From Proteromonas lacertae (lineage: Eukaryota; Sar; Bigyra; Opalinata; Proteromonadidae): a stretch of DNA of 64,000 nucleotides. Both the position numbers and the translations under genes were made by a program. Positions 13,143-23,601 of this stretch are shown here, piece by piece. The notes below the pieces were generated by a model that did not search any database, had not been told where the DNA came from, and saw only the letters and a program-made list of their open reading frames with translations. Location: the NCBI GenBank assembly GCA_002245135.1, contig NGBS01000309.1:45904-109903 (forward strand), in the 5' to 3' direction. The first letter of the stretch is position 1; every line of letters starts with the position of its first letter.

Positions 13143-15337
13143 ATGTCTTTGTATTATAATAATCGAATTAATATACGTACTAGGACTGTATCTGGACCGA
13201 TCAAAAGAGCTTCTCCTAATAAATTCTGTATAAATAATAAAAGAGCAAGAAGAAAATCAAATGAGTCAAGTGTTCTGAATGTTGCAGACATACATGATCA
13301 TATGATGAACCTTGATGGAGTAGTTCAAGTGATTGATAAACTGCTACTCGATCCTTCAATGAAAGACTATTATCATTTACGTTTGAAAGAATATCCTTCA
13401 TTAATTATTCCATTGTTTGATGCAATTAAAACAAAAAAATATGAATTAGATTTTAGTAGTATAAATAAATAAATAAATAATAAATGATTATATTCTAGAT
13501 TCATATATAATAGCTGATTACTATGAAAGTTATTCATACATATTTAGTCGACTTACAAACCTCAAATCATTGAATATATCAGGGTGTTTTTTAGGTGATA
13601 TAAATTATAATTTGTCTATCTTTTTGTGTTTAGAAAAACTTAATATATCCAATAATTGTATTACAAACAATGGATTTAAGTCAATATGTAACAATTTATG
13701 TTTTCTTTCAAGTCTCAGATCAATAAATCTTTCTTGTAACTTGTTCAATATTCAATCAATTGCTTCATTAAGAAGAATTATGTACAGTATTGGAGATTTA
13801 GAAGAGTTTATATTTATTGTTGATGTTTGTGATTATTGTGAAAGAGATAATAAAATAGATGATTGGAGTAATCTATTCAACGATTTTGGCACAAATATAG
13901 TGAAATTAAGGAATATAGAAACGATAAGAATCAAAGGATTGAATTATGAATTCAAAACTGAAGGATTCAAAAGTATAGTAGAATCTATAATTAGTCCTGT
14001 TTTGAGAGTTTTGGAATTGGATAATTTCAAAGGAACAATATATAATCCTTTTGATTGTATAGATATTTCATTTCTAAAAATTGTTGGAATGAATTCGTTG
14101 GAAGAATTGATTATCACAAGTATATATAATAATAATTATTATTATTACTATTATTATTTATAGGAGTGAATTTAGGTAAATGCTTTTCAGATTTATTAAA
14201 ATGTGTTTGTAGTTTACATTCACTAAAAACATTGATATTGGATGTGGAAGGAGAATATGGTACTTTTGAAAAGGAACTTAAGAAATTTGTGGAGTATTTA
14301 TCAAGTAAAAAAGACTGGAAAGTATTGAAACTAAATGAAATATTTTTGTGTTATGAGTTAGTGTATTATTATAAACAGATAGAAGAATCAAATACACTAA
14401 TAGAAATAGATTTACCTTTGTATGATAGATTTCCACCTATGTTATTAAAGAGATGGAAAACAAATTGTATATATATAAGACTTTCTATTTGTTTATGTAT
14501 ATATATATATATATATATAGATAATATGAGAAATATACAAGGATTATACCAACTGGAAGAATTGCATTTACATGGAAAAGTAGAAGATAATTTTGTTATT
14601 GATAATGTGGAAGATAGATTTAATGAATTTCAGTCATTAATGAAACTCCATCTAGATTTAAGAGAATGTTCTAATTTTGAATTTGCTGGAATACTATGTT
14701 GTATTAAAAATTCATTAAAACAATTGAAGGTTGAAGCTTTATTTTCATTTGAAAGACTGTTTGCTTGTATTGATGAGTGTGTTCATCTAGAAAAGTTGGA
14801 TATTAGCTGTATAATAATAACATTCTTATATTTTAATTTGTTTTCATAGATAGTAGATTCTTAATAGTAGAATATCCTAATTGTGTGAATAATATAAAGA
14901 ATTTAATCTATCTACAAGAAATTATATTCAATCATTGTAATATGGATACTAAAAACATAATATTATTCTTAACCGAAATACACAAGAGTATAACATCCCA
15001 AGATAATTCATTTTTATCTTTAAGGAGTATTGATTTAAGAGACAATCTATACACAAGTGAGAAAATGCTTCTCAAAATTAGTAGTAATTTATTTGTAAGA
15101 ATCAAATATTTGAATTTAACACATCTGCCAATACAAAATATAGACGAAGAACAGAGAAAAAAGTTGATATCTTGTAATAACATTAAATGTTTACCAAATT
15201 GTTTCAATTTGGATATATGTCGTGTAACTCCATCTTCTACAAGATTGAACAGAATGGGTAAGCCTATTGAACAATATTATTTATTGAAAAAGCAAGGAGC
15301 TGTTATTGTATTAAGTGATGACACAAATCTAGATTAA
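13143..15337 (+). CDS. Leucine-rich-repeat protein B
   Basis: A complete leucine-rich-repeat gene. The N-terminus is basic ('TVSGPIKRASPNKFCINNKR', 'NNKRARRKSNE'), possibly a nuclear localisation signal by inference. Repeats include 'LEKLNISNNCITNNGFKSI' and 'LRSINLSCNLFNIQS', followed by more degenerate units rich in Asp and Glu. Introns fall near 13462-13498, 14121-14163, in the TA-rich stretch around 14469-14520, and 14802-14849. Each is phase 1 and splits a codon at the end of the LxLxxN segment, as in gene A. The C-terminus ('PIEQYYLLKKQGAVIVLSDD') contains no repeat. Gene B is unlike gene A in detail, but the shared intron placement suggests one family. The ligand and role are unknown. 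Confidence 0.8.
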
Positions 15338-15442
15338 TTTATGTTTATAACATTTTTTTAAAATTTTGGTTTATAACATTATTGTTGTTATTTGGACAAA
15401 TAATATAATATATAAGGAACTAATGAGATTAATTGGAGTATA

Positions 15443-18400
15443 TTAATTCATTCCTTCAATAGCAGCCATTGATGACTTTCTTTCTCTTAATCTCGTACAT
15501 CTTGGACAGGGCACACCACTCTTAAAGCATTTAATATGGAAAAATCCTTTACATCTTCTGCATTGAACAACAGTCTGTATTTCAAATGGATAGATAGGTG
15601 TTGGATCATAACAATATTCACATAAGAATCCCTTTTCCATACATAATCTACATTCTTGAGTTATATGTTGAGCATATGTATTAACAGCATTTGATAAGAA
15701 CTTCTGTAGTTTTCCTTCTTTTATTTCAACTAAATCTGATAGAGAATATAATTCAGAACCTGACATTAGATATAATCTATCTTCCATTAATTCCAATAAC
15801 TATATATAATAATAACAATAATAATAATAATATACTCTATTTGAATTTCTACAAGTGATGATATAATCATGAATAAACACTAATTGATACCTCAAATTAC
15901 GAATCAAACCTAATGTTGGAATCTATTTAATAAAATAAATAAGAATAACAATATATTATATATATATACTGTATCAAATAATCCTGGGTTTATTGCACTA
16001 ATACATATCAATGGAAGTTTATAGATTGTATTTAAATATCTTTGAGCAGCACAACTAACAACATGTTGTTTGAAATCCCAATTATTCAGTATAAATGCAG
16101 GAATAATGAATTTCTCATTCTTGTGGCAATCTTCACAGAAATATAATTGTGTATATTCACAACATCTATAATTGGATTTTAATAAACCATAAGAGAGAAG
16201 TGAATTACAATCAGCACATCTATATTCCTGTAAAGCTAATCTTGCATCAGGTGACATGATTGAAAGATCTTTTACTTCAGTTACTAATGATAAATGAAGA
16301 CCACCAGACTATAAATAGATAAATAGATAATTATTATATATACAGCCATTTTTCTACATCCACCAAATAAGACAGGTTTTCCTCTTAAGAATGAACCGAA
16401 TGGATCAGCATCAACATCTTCAGGACATTCCATCATTCCATTATCTCTTAATTGCAACAACTATTTATAAAATAAAATAAAATAAAATAATACTCTATTC
16501 AAATATAATTCTAAATCACTTCTCTTTTGTTCAATATATCTTGGATTGAATGATCTTCCCCATGTTGCTTGAGGTAATGGAGGTAATTGAACTTCAGGAT
16601 ATTCAATCTGTAATAATTGATGAAGTGCTTTGAATCTACCATATCTTCTCATTACTTTCCATTTCTCATGTTTCTGTTCATTCTTATATTTGTATGATCT
16701 TTCTATTGATACTTCATATTCAACATGCTTTGTTGGTTCAGGAACAATCTATTAATAAATAAATAAACTATTACAATAGAAATATATATACTTGTGCTGC
16801 TGTAATTTGAATGATCAAATTACCTGAAATACCTCTAGATAGATTCTCAGCATAATAATCACTCATTTTATCACTATTAAGTGATTTTGGTGAAGTTATT
16901 TTAGAATCAAATGAAGAATCAAGTGTTAATGTCTTCTTTATTCCTTCAATACTCTTTTTCAATTTCTCTCTCTCCTGATCATAAGCTACACTTCCTGTTC
17001 TGGATGATCTTGTTGTCTTTGTTGCTATAGAAACAGCTGTAGTGTGATGACTATTCAAACTCTTCTATAAAAATAAAAAATAATATTATATATAAAAAAA
17101 TGAAATTTATATTCATACTCCTCCACTTGAAGTAACAGATTGTTTTTCCAATTTCTTTATTGATTCTTTCAATCTCTTCCTTTCTTCAATAAATGCCAAA
17201 TCTTCTCTCTCTTTCTGTCTTTCTTCTAAGAACTTCTCATAACTGTTATTTCTTCTTCTACTACCACTGTTGTTACTTGAATTTGATTGTATTTTCTGTA
17301 GTGGAGAAGTATCATTCTTTTCTGGAGTTAGTAAACCAATACCAGGATCAGTAGTTCTTGCCATTTGCTGTATATCACTTTGAGTCCAATTGAATCCTAT
17401 TGGAGCATCCCATTGACTTTCACCTGTAAATTTATTTACATAATATGTTCTATTATCAGCAATATCTTCATATTTCTCCCATTCTTGAACTGCTTGCTCA
17501 TGTTGTTGAGTTAATTGCATTATTCTTTCTTTTAATAACTCTAATAATAATAATAATAATATATATATATATATACGTTCTTCTGACTTGATTGGTGATA
17601 AAGATACTCTTGAACTTCTTTCTTCAGTTTGAGTTGGTGGAATATATTCATATTGTTCACCTGGTGTGATTTTACTGATTTCCTCTAAGTTGTCTGGTTT
17701 TTCTAAGTCACTGTCACTGTCATCGACCATTGGAGTTTCTTCTTCTTCTTCTCCACCTTCTTCTTCATTCTCTTTTCCATCTTTTGGCTTTGTTTCTGTT
17801 GTTTCTGTTGATATTTCAGTAATTTCATTAGTATTTCCTACACTTGCAGCTGTTGTTAATTGTGGAGGTAAAGAATCTGCAGAGATTGCTGGCTCATTTC
17901 TTACTTCAAGACTTTCATTCTCATTTGTACCAGTAGTAGTAGTTGTTGTTGTTGTACCAGTTGCTGTTGTTTCTTCATCATTAGCCTTCTTCTTTCCTTT
18001 CTTTGGTTTCTTCTTCTTTATCATCTTCTTCTTTCTAATAACATTAATAGGTTCAACAATATCAGTATCATTCACATCAAATGGTAAATTATTTGTACTA
18101 TCTTCAAGAATTATATTCAATTCATTCTCATCAACATTGTTATTCACAGCTTCAATTGAGCCATCTGATCTTCTTCTTTCATTGTTATTATTACCATTAT
18201 CATCATCATAATTGTTATTGTTATTGTTATTCTTATCTGCTGTTACATCATCATCTAAATTGGGTAATACAATTGGCGCAAAGGAAGAAGGACGATGAAA
18301 AGGTTGTGATATTTTAGTTGCTTCTAAAATTGGATCAATTAATCCAATACTCTATAAATATATAAAAAATGTGTTAATATACAGGTAACCTACTAGTAAT

Positions 18401-19091
18401 ATTGTTAATCAATAATCTTGGATGAATTGTCAAGTATAAATAAGAAAATTCTGGTGGTAAAACCAACATATCATTTAGATAGTTTTTGTTGATATCAATG
18501 TCGAATTTTACATCTTTTAATGTGGTTACGATTGATGCAAATGTTCCTAAATCTTCTTCGTTCATTAACAAACTATTATTGATGTAGTTTGTAGATAGAG
18601 TGTCTTTTACTTCTTTGATGCTGTCAATCATTATACTTAATGATTTTTTGTTGAGTAATAAACGTATCAAAGCACGGATTTTAGATAAATCATTCTTAAT
18701 ATTTGCATTGGTTGATATATCTTTCAAACTGCTCTCCCAATTCTCGTTATTTATCTTTAAACATTGGAAAGAATACCATAAAGGAGTGAATTCTTCATCA
18801 ATACTCTATTTTATACATCATGATAAACAATATATATACATACCTTGTAACCAGCGAATAAACATCTTTCAATAGAACCCAATAACTCTGAAACAAGTTT
18901 CATATCTTCATTCATTGGATCTTCTAACTTCAGAATATACTCATTCTTCACAGTATCAACAGTTACCTTTAAATCTTTCAACAAAGATTTTCGAATAATC
19001 CAATGATCTAAATACATAGAGAAGTACATCATATACCATTTTCATTGTTACTGTCTAACAGAAAATAGTCAGATAGAGTGATTTTGCTCAT
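15443..19091 (-). CDS. RUN-WW-PX-Rubicon-homology protein
   Basis: Four domains can be read in order. RUN: 'LLKDLKVTVDTVKNEYIL', then 'RALIRLLLNKKSLSIMID'. WW: 'WEKYEDIADNRTYYVNKFTG' ending in 'SQWDAPIG'. PX: 'YEVSIERSYKYKNEQKHEKW', 'LPPLPQATWGRSFNPRYIEQ' and a leading 'RRYGRFKALHQLL'. The C-terminal Rubicon-homology zinc domain has 'CADCN', 'CRLCMEKGFLCEYC', 'CRRCKGFFHIKC' and 'CPRCTRLRER'. In animals this zinc domain (Rubicon, Pacer, PLEKHM1, DEF8) binds Rab7 on late endosomes; PX binds phosphoinositides; RUN binds small GTPases. A role in endolysosomal or autophagic traffic is therefore inferred. The start is an ATG at 19091 (MSKITLSDYF), followed by a 29-base intron. At least eight introns are needed. 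A long acidic and Lys-rich linker joins RUN to WW. Its start codon is only 78 bases from that of the next gene. Confidence 0.87.
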
Positions 19092-19110
19092 TATATCTTC
19101 AATACTTCTT

Positions 19111-19142
19111 TTCGTAACCCAATTTTATTTTTTCGGTTAACC
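19111..19142 (+). promoter_or_regulatory. Shared promoter block, copy 1
   Basis: The sequence TTCGTAACCCAATTTT, a T-rich spacer, and GGTTAACC lies 27 bases before the ATG of the first myristoylated SPRY-like gene. The same two boxes recur before the next two genes at nearly the same spacing. This copy also sits inside the short gap shared with the divergent RUN-domain gene. Confidence 0.6.
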
Positions 19143-19169
19143 AGGTTTTTTAAACTTCATTTTCTATAT

Positions 19170-19955
19170 ATGGGTGCATTATTTTCCTCAACTGAGAAGA
19201 AAAAATCGTATAATAGAAGAAGTAGCTCTTCATCAAACACTGCAGCTTCAAACAACAGAAGGACAACTAGTAAATCTGTTAGAAATACAAATAAAACCAT
19301 ACGGAATAGGAATATAAAATCTTTATTAGACACTTATAGTTTGGCTCAACTAGTGAATAATCCTGTAGATATTCCGTTAATAAATGCTCAAGTAGCGAAA
19401 AATGCTAAAAAGATGAAAAGTAAATTAAAACAAGAAATGTCTAAGAATATCAAATTTTCATCAAGATATAGACATAAAAATATACAAATAAGTAGGAGTG
19501 GAAGAAAAGCTACTTGTTTAAATCCGAGTGTATCAAATCCACATTGTTATATTAATAAAAAATTAGAAGAAGGAAAAGTGTATCATATAGTATATTTAAT
19601 GACATTTGCTTTTACACCAGTATTTGGAATAGGTGGTAGTACCAATAATAATTATTCAGGTGAAGATTTAGCTTCTGATAATTCTTCTTGCTGTATCTAT
19701 ATTGGTGGTTCAGAATCTAGATTATTAGGTGGAAATGGAACGAAAGTAATTTACAGCAAATTTAACAGTATAATAGCTCAAAACAATAGTAGATATGAAA
19801 TAATATATGATATGATAAATAATACCGTAAGTATAAGCCAAGATAAAAATGAAAGTATGTTGTTGTTTAGAAGTGTGAGTAATCCATTATATCCGTTTAT
19901 ATGTTTGAGTAATGGAGGGAATAGATTTGAAATAGTGAATTATTGGGAAGAATAG
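19170..19955 (+). CDS. N-myristoylated SPRY-like protein 1
   Basis: An intronless gene of 261 residues. The start MGALFSSTEKKKSYNRR fits the N-myristoylation rule (Gly2, Ser6) followed by a basic and serine-rich stretch, so membrane anchoring is inferred. A middle segment (about residues 75-100) is charged and helical. The C-terminal 150 residues look like a SPRY/B30.2-type beta-sandwich: 'FSSRYRHKNIQISRSGRKA', 'GIGGSTNNNYSGEDLASD', 'RYEIIYDMINNTVSISQD' and 'PLYPFICLSNGGNRFEIV'. The last two resemble the 'vgvllD...gtlsf' and 'plyPfvsl' strands of SPRY. It is the first of three tandem paralogues with related upstream sequence. SPRY domains usually bind proteins; the target is unknown. The SPRY call rests on pattern only. 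Confidence 0.75.
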   Translation: MGALFSSTEKKKSYNRRSSSSSNTAASNNRRTTSKSVRNTNKTIRNRNIKSLLDTYSLAQLVNNPVDIPLINAQVAKNAKKMKSKLKQEMSKNIKFSSRYRHKNIQISRSGRKATCLNPSVSNPHCYINKKLEEGKVYHIVYLMTFAFTPVFGIGGSTNNNYSGEDLASDNSSCCIYIGGSESRLLGGNGTKVIYSKFNSIIAQNNSRYEIIYDMINNTVSISQDKNESMLLFRSVSNPLYPFICLSNGGNRFEIVNYWEE

Positions 19956-20090
19956 AGAAAATTTGATAAATTCATTAAATGTAATAATTTTATTTAATTT
20001 TATTAGTTTAATTATCTTACAGGATATGGTGTAATGTTTGGCTGATATTATAAAGAAGATTTGATGATTATTTTGTTTTTATTGTTTTTT

Positions 20091-20121
20091 GATAACCCAT
20101 TTTCAATATTTTTGATTAACC
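20091..20121 (+). promoter_or_regulatory. Shared promoter block, copy 2
   Basis: GATAACCCATTTT, an A/T spacer, and GATTAACC lie 29 bases before the ATG of the second SPRY-like gene. Box order, box spacing and distance to the ATG match copies 1 and 3, while the surrounding intergenic sequence does not. Confidence 0.6.
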
Positions 20122-20150
20122 CCAAAATCTTAAAACTGCTTTTTCTCTAA

Positions 20151-21149
20151 ATGGGAATTCTATTTTCATCATGTGAGAGGAAAAAATCATATAAAAGGAG
20201 AAGAACTACACCATCAAATGCTTCAACAGCAACTAATCAGAGAAAGAGTTATACATCCTTGAACACTACTGATAACACCACACGAAGAAGAACTACTGCA
20301 TCAGTTAGAAATAATAATAATAATACTGTAAGAAAGAGAAATATGAAATCATTTTTTAAATCTTGTAAAACAACTCAATTAGCAAATAATTCATCGAATG
20401 TTCAATCCACTTATTTTTCTGCAAATCGATCATTACCTACTAATCCTAGCAATCCAACAATCACTTCATTTTATACCCCAATAACAACTAGTACGAAAAC
20501 AATACCAGCGGTTATTAATAATTTAGATAATGATGAAGATTACACAGATCTAATATTAAAAAGCCAAGAACAAACAATCGCTATACACAAAGATGAAATT
20601 GAAATGTTAAAGAAAAAATTAAAAGTAGAACAATTTAAGAATATATCATTTACAGCCAAATATAAACATAAATATATAGAAATAACAGGAAGTGGTAAAA
20701 GAGCAACTTGTTTAGAAAATAGTATGTGCAATCCACATTGTTATATGAATATAAAAATGGAACAAGGAAGTATTCATCATTTCATATTGTTTATGTCATT
20801 TTATATAAGACCATTTTTCGTAATAGGTGCTACAACTAATGATCATTATGTAGGTGATAGTTTGAATAAGGATTATACATCATGTGATATAACTATTTGG
20901 GATGAACATTCAATCTTGTTAGGAGGAAATGGAAATAAAATTATAAACCAATCATTTAATAGTATAACGGCTCAAAATAATAATAGATATGAGATAGTGT
21001 TTGATATGATCCACAAGACTATGAGTATTAAACAAGAGAATAAAGAATTTGTGTATTTGTTTAGAAATGTGAATGCTCCTTTGTATCCATTTGTATGTTT
21101 GACAAATAAAGGAAATTCATTTGAAATTGTTGACTATTGGGAAGAATAA
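20151..21149 (+). CDS. N-myristoylated SPRY-like protein 2
   Basis: An intronless paralogue of the upstream gene, 332 residues. It begins MGILFSSCERKKSYKRRR, again a myristoylation motif (Gly2, Ser6) with a nearby Cys that could be palmitoylated. It carries a longer Ser/Thr/Asn/Arg linker, a short coiled coil ('QEQTIAIHKDEIEMLKKKLK', about residues 145-165), and a C-terminal SPRY-like domain with 'FTAKYKHKYIEITGSGKRA', 'VIGATTNDHYVGDSLNKD', 'RYEIVFDMIHKTMSIKQE' and 'PLYPFVCLTNKGNSFEIVDY'. The ends 'VNYWEE' and 'VDYWEE' are nearly identical between copies 1 and 2, while linkers have diverged. Separate conservation of the two ends and turnover of the linker suggest that the anchor and the binding domain are both under selection. 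Confidence 0.77.
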   Translation: MGILFSSCERKKSYKRRRTTPSNASTATNQRKSYTSLNTTDNTTRRRTTASVRNNNNNTVRKRNMKSFFKSCKTTQLANNSSNVQSTYFSANRSLPTNPSNPTITSFYTPITTSTKTIPAVINNLDNDEDYTDLILKSQEQTIAIHKDEIEMLKKKLKVEQFKNISFTAKYKHKYIEITGSGKRATCLENSMCNPHCYMNIKMEQGSIHHFILFMSFYIRPFFVIGATTNDHYVGDSLNKDYTSCDITIWDEHSILLGGNGNKIINQSFNSITAQNNNRYEIVFDMIHKTMSIKQENKEFVYLFRNVNAPLYPFVCLTNKGNSFEIVDYWEE

Positions 21150-21290
21150 GGTGTTTGATTATTTAATTGTAGATAGTATCTTAATTTTATTCTTTAATTG
21201 TTATAAAATGTTATATATAATATGGTAAGCATATTTTATAAACTTATTTAAAGAAAATAAGCGATATATTTTACAGAAACATAATTACTT

Positions 21291-21323
21291 TTCGATGCCC
21301 AATTTTAATAATTTTCATTAACC
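21291..21323 (+). promoter_or_regulatory. Shared promoter block, copy 3
   Basis: TTCGATGCCCAATTTT, an A/T spacer, and CATTAACC lie 27 bases before the ATG of the third gene. The first box departs slightly (GCCCA for ACCCA); the second keeps TTAACC. Confidence 0.55.
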
Positions 21324-21350
21324 AAAATTTTAAAATAACACTTTCTTTTG

Positions 21351-21935
21351 ATGGGAATATTATGTTGTTGTTGTCATAGCGAAAAATCATATTACACAAG
21401 AGAAACTTCAAGATCAAAAACATACACTTCAAAAAGACGAAGGAGGAGAAGCAAATCAACCAATAATGACAATAAGCCTAAGCCTAAACCTAAAACAAGA
21501 CAAAGAAAAGCATCAGTAAAAAATGAAACTACTAAGAGAAAGAGAAAAGTAAAATCATTTTTAGATTCTTTCAGTTTGTCAGATTTGATGAATAATTTAA
21601 ATGAATATCCGTCTAGTAGTTCAACAACTTATAGTTTATTATCGGATGATACAAAGAAACCAATATTTAAACCTTCATATACTCCAATAACCACTAAAAC
21701 AAATACAACTAAACATAGAAGAACTAGTACATCAGTAAGAGATAGTATAACAAAGCATAAAGTAAATCCTCCAAAAATAAAAGAAGATTTCAAAGCTTAT
21801 AAATTAAAAACTCAAGAACAAACAATCACAGAATATGAAAATGAAATTGATAGACTAAAAAGAAAATTAAAAGCTGAAGAGCTGAAAAGTTATGAGATAG
21901 ATTTAAATAATGTAATTAATGTAAAAGAAGAATAG
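21351..21935 (+). CDS. N-myristoylated family member 3 (no SPRY-like domain)
   Basis: An intronless gene of 194 residues. The start MGILCCCCHSEKSYYTR has Gly2 and four consecutive cysteines, typical of proteins that are both myristoylated and palmitoylated. It is followed by a strongly basic stretch ('SKRRRRRSKS', 'KPKPKPKTRQRK'), the shared 'KVKSFLDSFSLSDLMNN' motif (compare 'NIKSLLDTYSLAQLVNN' in copy 1), and a coiled coil ('QEQTITEYENEIDRLKRKLK') aligned with that of copy 2. The protein then stops. The SPRY-like domain is absent, with only a terminal 'NVKEE' reminiscent of 'YWEE'. The reading frame itself is clean, so it may be a functional short form, for instance one that competes for membrane sites or coiled-coil partners. 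That role is inference. Confidence 0.72.
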   Translation: MGILCCCCHSEKSYYTRETSRSKTYTSKRRRRRSKSTNNDNKPKPKPKTRQRKASVKNETTKRKRKVKSFLDSFSLSDLMNNLNEYPSSSSTTYSLLSDDTKKPIFKPSYTPITTKTNTTKHRRTSTSVRDSITKHKVNPPKIKEDFKAYKLKTQEQTITEYENEIDRLKRKLKAEELKSYEIDLNNVINVKEE

Positions 21936-22027
21936 TATAGTATTAATAATTAGTTTTATTTAATCGATAATCATAAAATACATATTTAATAACATTATGA
22001 AACTCATTAAACATATAAATTCATAAA

Positions 22028-23442
22028 TTATAAAATTGTACAACCACAACAACAAGTATCAGGATAGTTTGGACTGAATATCTCTTTATTAGTTCCATAA
22101 CAGAAGATATCATAGTTATATTGAGTTTTGATATGAACTACTGGAATCATTCGAATCTTTATCTTTTGACCTAATAATCTCACTTTCTTTCTCATTATAT
22201 TATCATCGATTTTATCAATCATTTCATTCGCTGTATTGTTTATTATTATGTGATTTGACCAAGTAAATTTTTGAAGTTTCGCATCTTTTACATTCAATAA
22301 CACTATTCCTTCAGCTTCTTTGATTTTTTCTTCATCTAAATTTGTTTCATCTATCACTCTATTAGCTCTTTCATTATGAAATATTACTTTCAATTCCATA
22401 TACTGAATTAACCTTCCACTTCCATTACAACTTTTACATACATTAATTCCACTTCCTTTACATGTATTGCATCTATTTTCAGTAAATATAATAATAATAA
22501 TAATAATAATAATACACTATTTTTTTACTTCCCATGCATGTTCTACATATGTTTGGCGGTGGTGGATATGGATTATAAGGAGGTGGAGGTGGAGGAGGAT
22601 AAGGATTATAACCACCACCATGAGGTGGAGGTGGAGGTGGAGGTGGATAAGGATTATAAGGATTATAACCACCATGCGGACTAGGGTTTGGATGATTACC
22701 TATATTGGAAAATTAAAAAAAAAGAATTAAAGAATATTTTTATAATTTCAGATATAAAAATGATATTAAACAAAATGGACATGGTTTATATCCATTTCTA
22801 CAATCTCTACATACTAATCTTCCATTACCATTGCATTTGGAACATATTTGAACTGATTCTGTGTGTGGAACTATCATATCAATTGTTGTTTCTGTAAATA
22901 TTGGCGGATATTGTATTGGATATGTAGCTGGATTTGGAGGCTGTCCTTGAGTCATATCATCTACATATCCTCCATTATAACTTCTGGTTTTATAACATAC
23001 CTCCCTTCCTTCTGTATAACTAACAATTTCAACGTGATAGGAGTTTTCATGCTGAAATCTTTTAACTACTATTCCTTCACTTTTAGCACTTCCCCAACAA
23101 CAGTTGTTATTAACATATGCCTTAAAGAGAGAAATAACTTCACTTTCAAGTATTTCATCAGAATCATGAACTACTGGATTTGTATGAGCATAATTGGCTT
23201 TACTAGATTTTAGCAACTTATTATAAGCAGGATCCTAAATAGTTAGTGTAATACAAATATACACATTCACCACTTAATGTTACTGCTTCATAAGATGGTG
23301 TTTTATCCTCATCTGCATTATTTTCAGGTGTTTGTTCACCTAAATCAACAGTATTGTCTAAATCAACTTCACTCTATTTAGGAATTAATCTTGATATTAT
23401 ATGTACATCATCTAAACTTATCAAATTCTCATTTAAACTCAT
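22028..23442 (-). CDS. SSUH2: SSUH2-like DnaJ-type zinc-finger protein
   Basis: The order matches animal SSUH2: an N-terminal domain ('ISLFKAYVNNNCCWGSAKSE', 'YHVEIVSYTEGREVCYKTRS'), the hallmark 'DMIVPHTESVQICSKCNGNG', cysteine pairs of the DnaJ type (CSKC, CRDC, CPFC, then CRTC, CNTC, CKSC), and a C-terminal beta domain ('LKVIFHNERANRVIDETNLD'). It ends in the Cys-rich 'PDTCCCGCTIL'. SSUH2 has been linked to tooth development in vertebrates; its molecular function is not established. The start is the ATG at 23442 (MSLNENLISLDD). Four introns fit, near 23374-23407, 23234-23263, 22688-22755 and 22498-22551. Oddly, a proline/tyrosine/glycine-rich insert lies between the third and fourth cysteine pairs (about 22555-22685). 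Confidence 0.84.
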
Positions 23443-23601
23443 TTCTATCAACCAAAATGTAAAATTTGATTTTGAATCCTGAAACGGCTATAATGAAATC
23501 GAGGCTTTATTAAATAGGAAATTCATTATATTTCAAAAATTTCATTACAATTAACAATTAACAAACAAACAATCGACAATAAAACAATATTTAGTCTATT
23601 C

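Noticed and set aside
17666-18317. Plus-strand Ser/Phe-rich and His/Tyr-rich frames
   Set aside because: They are antisense readings of the acidic, Lys-rich linker of the RUN-domain gene; their composition follows from that linker's codons.
22482-22515. AAT/TTA triplet run as a functional repeat
   Set aside because: It lies inside a predicted SSUH2 intron. Similar A/T triplet runs are common in introns throughout the window.
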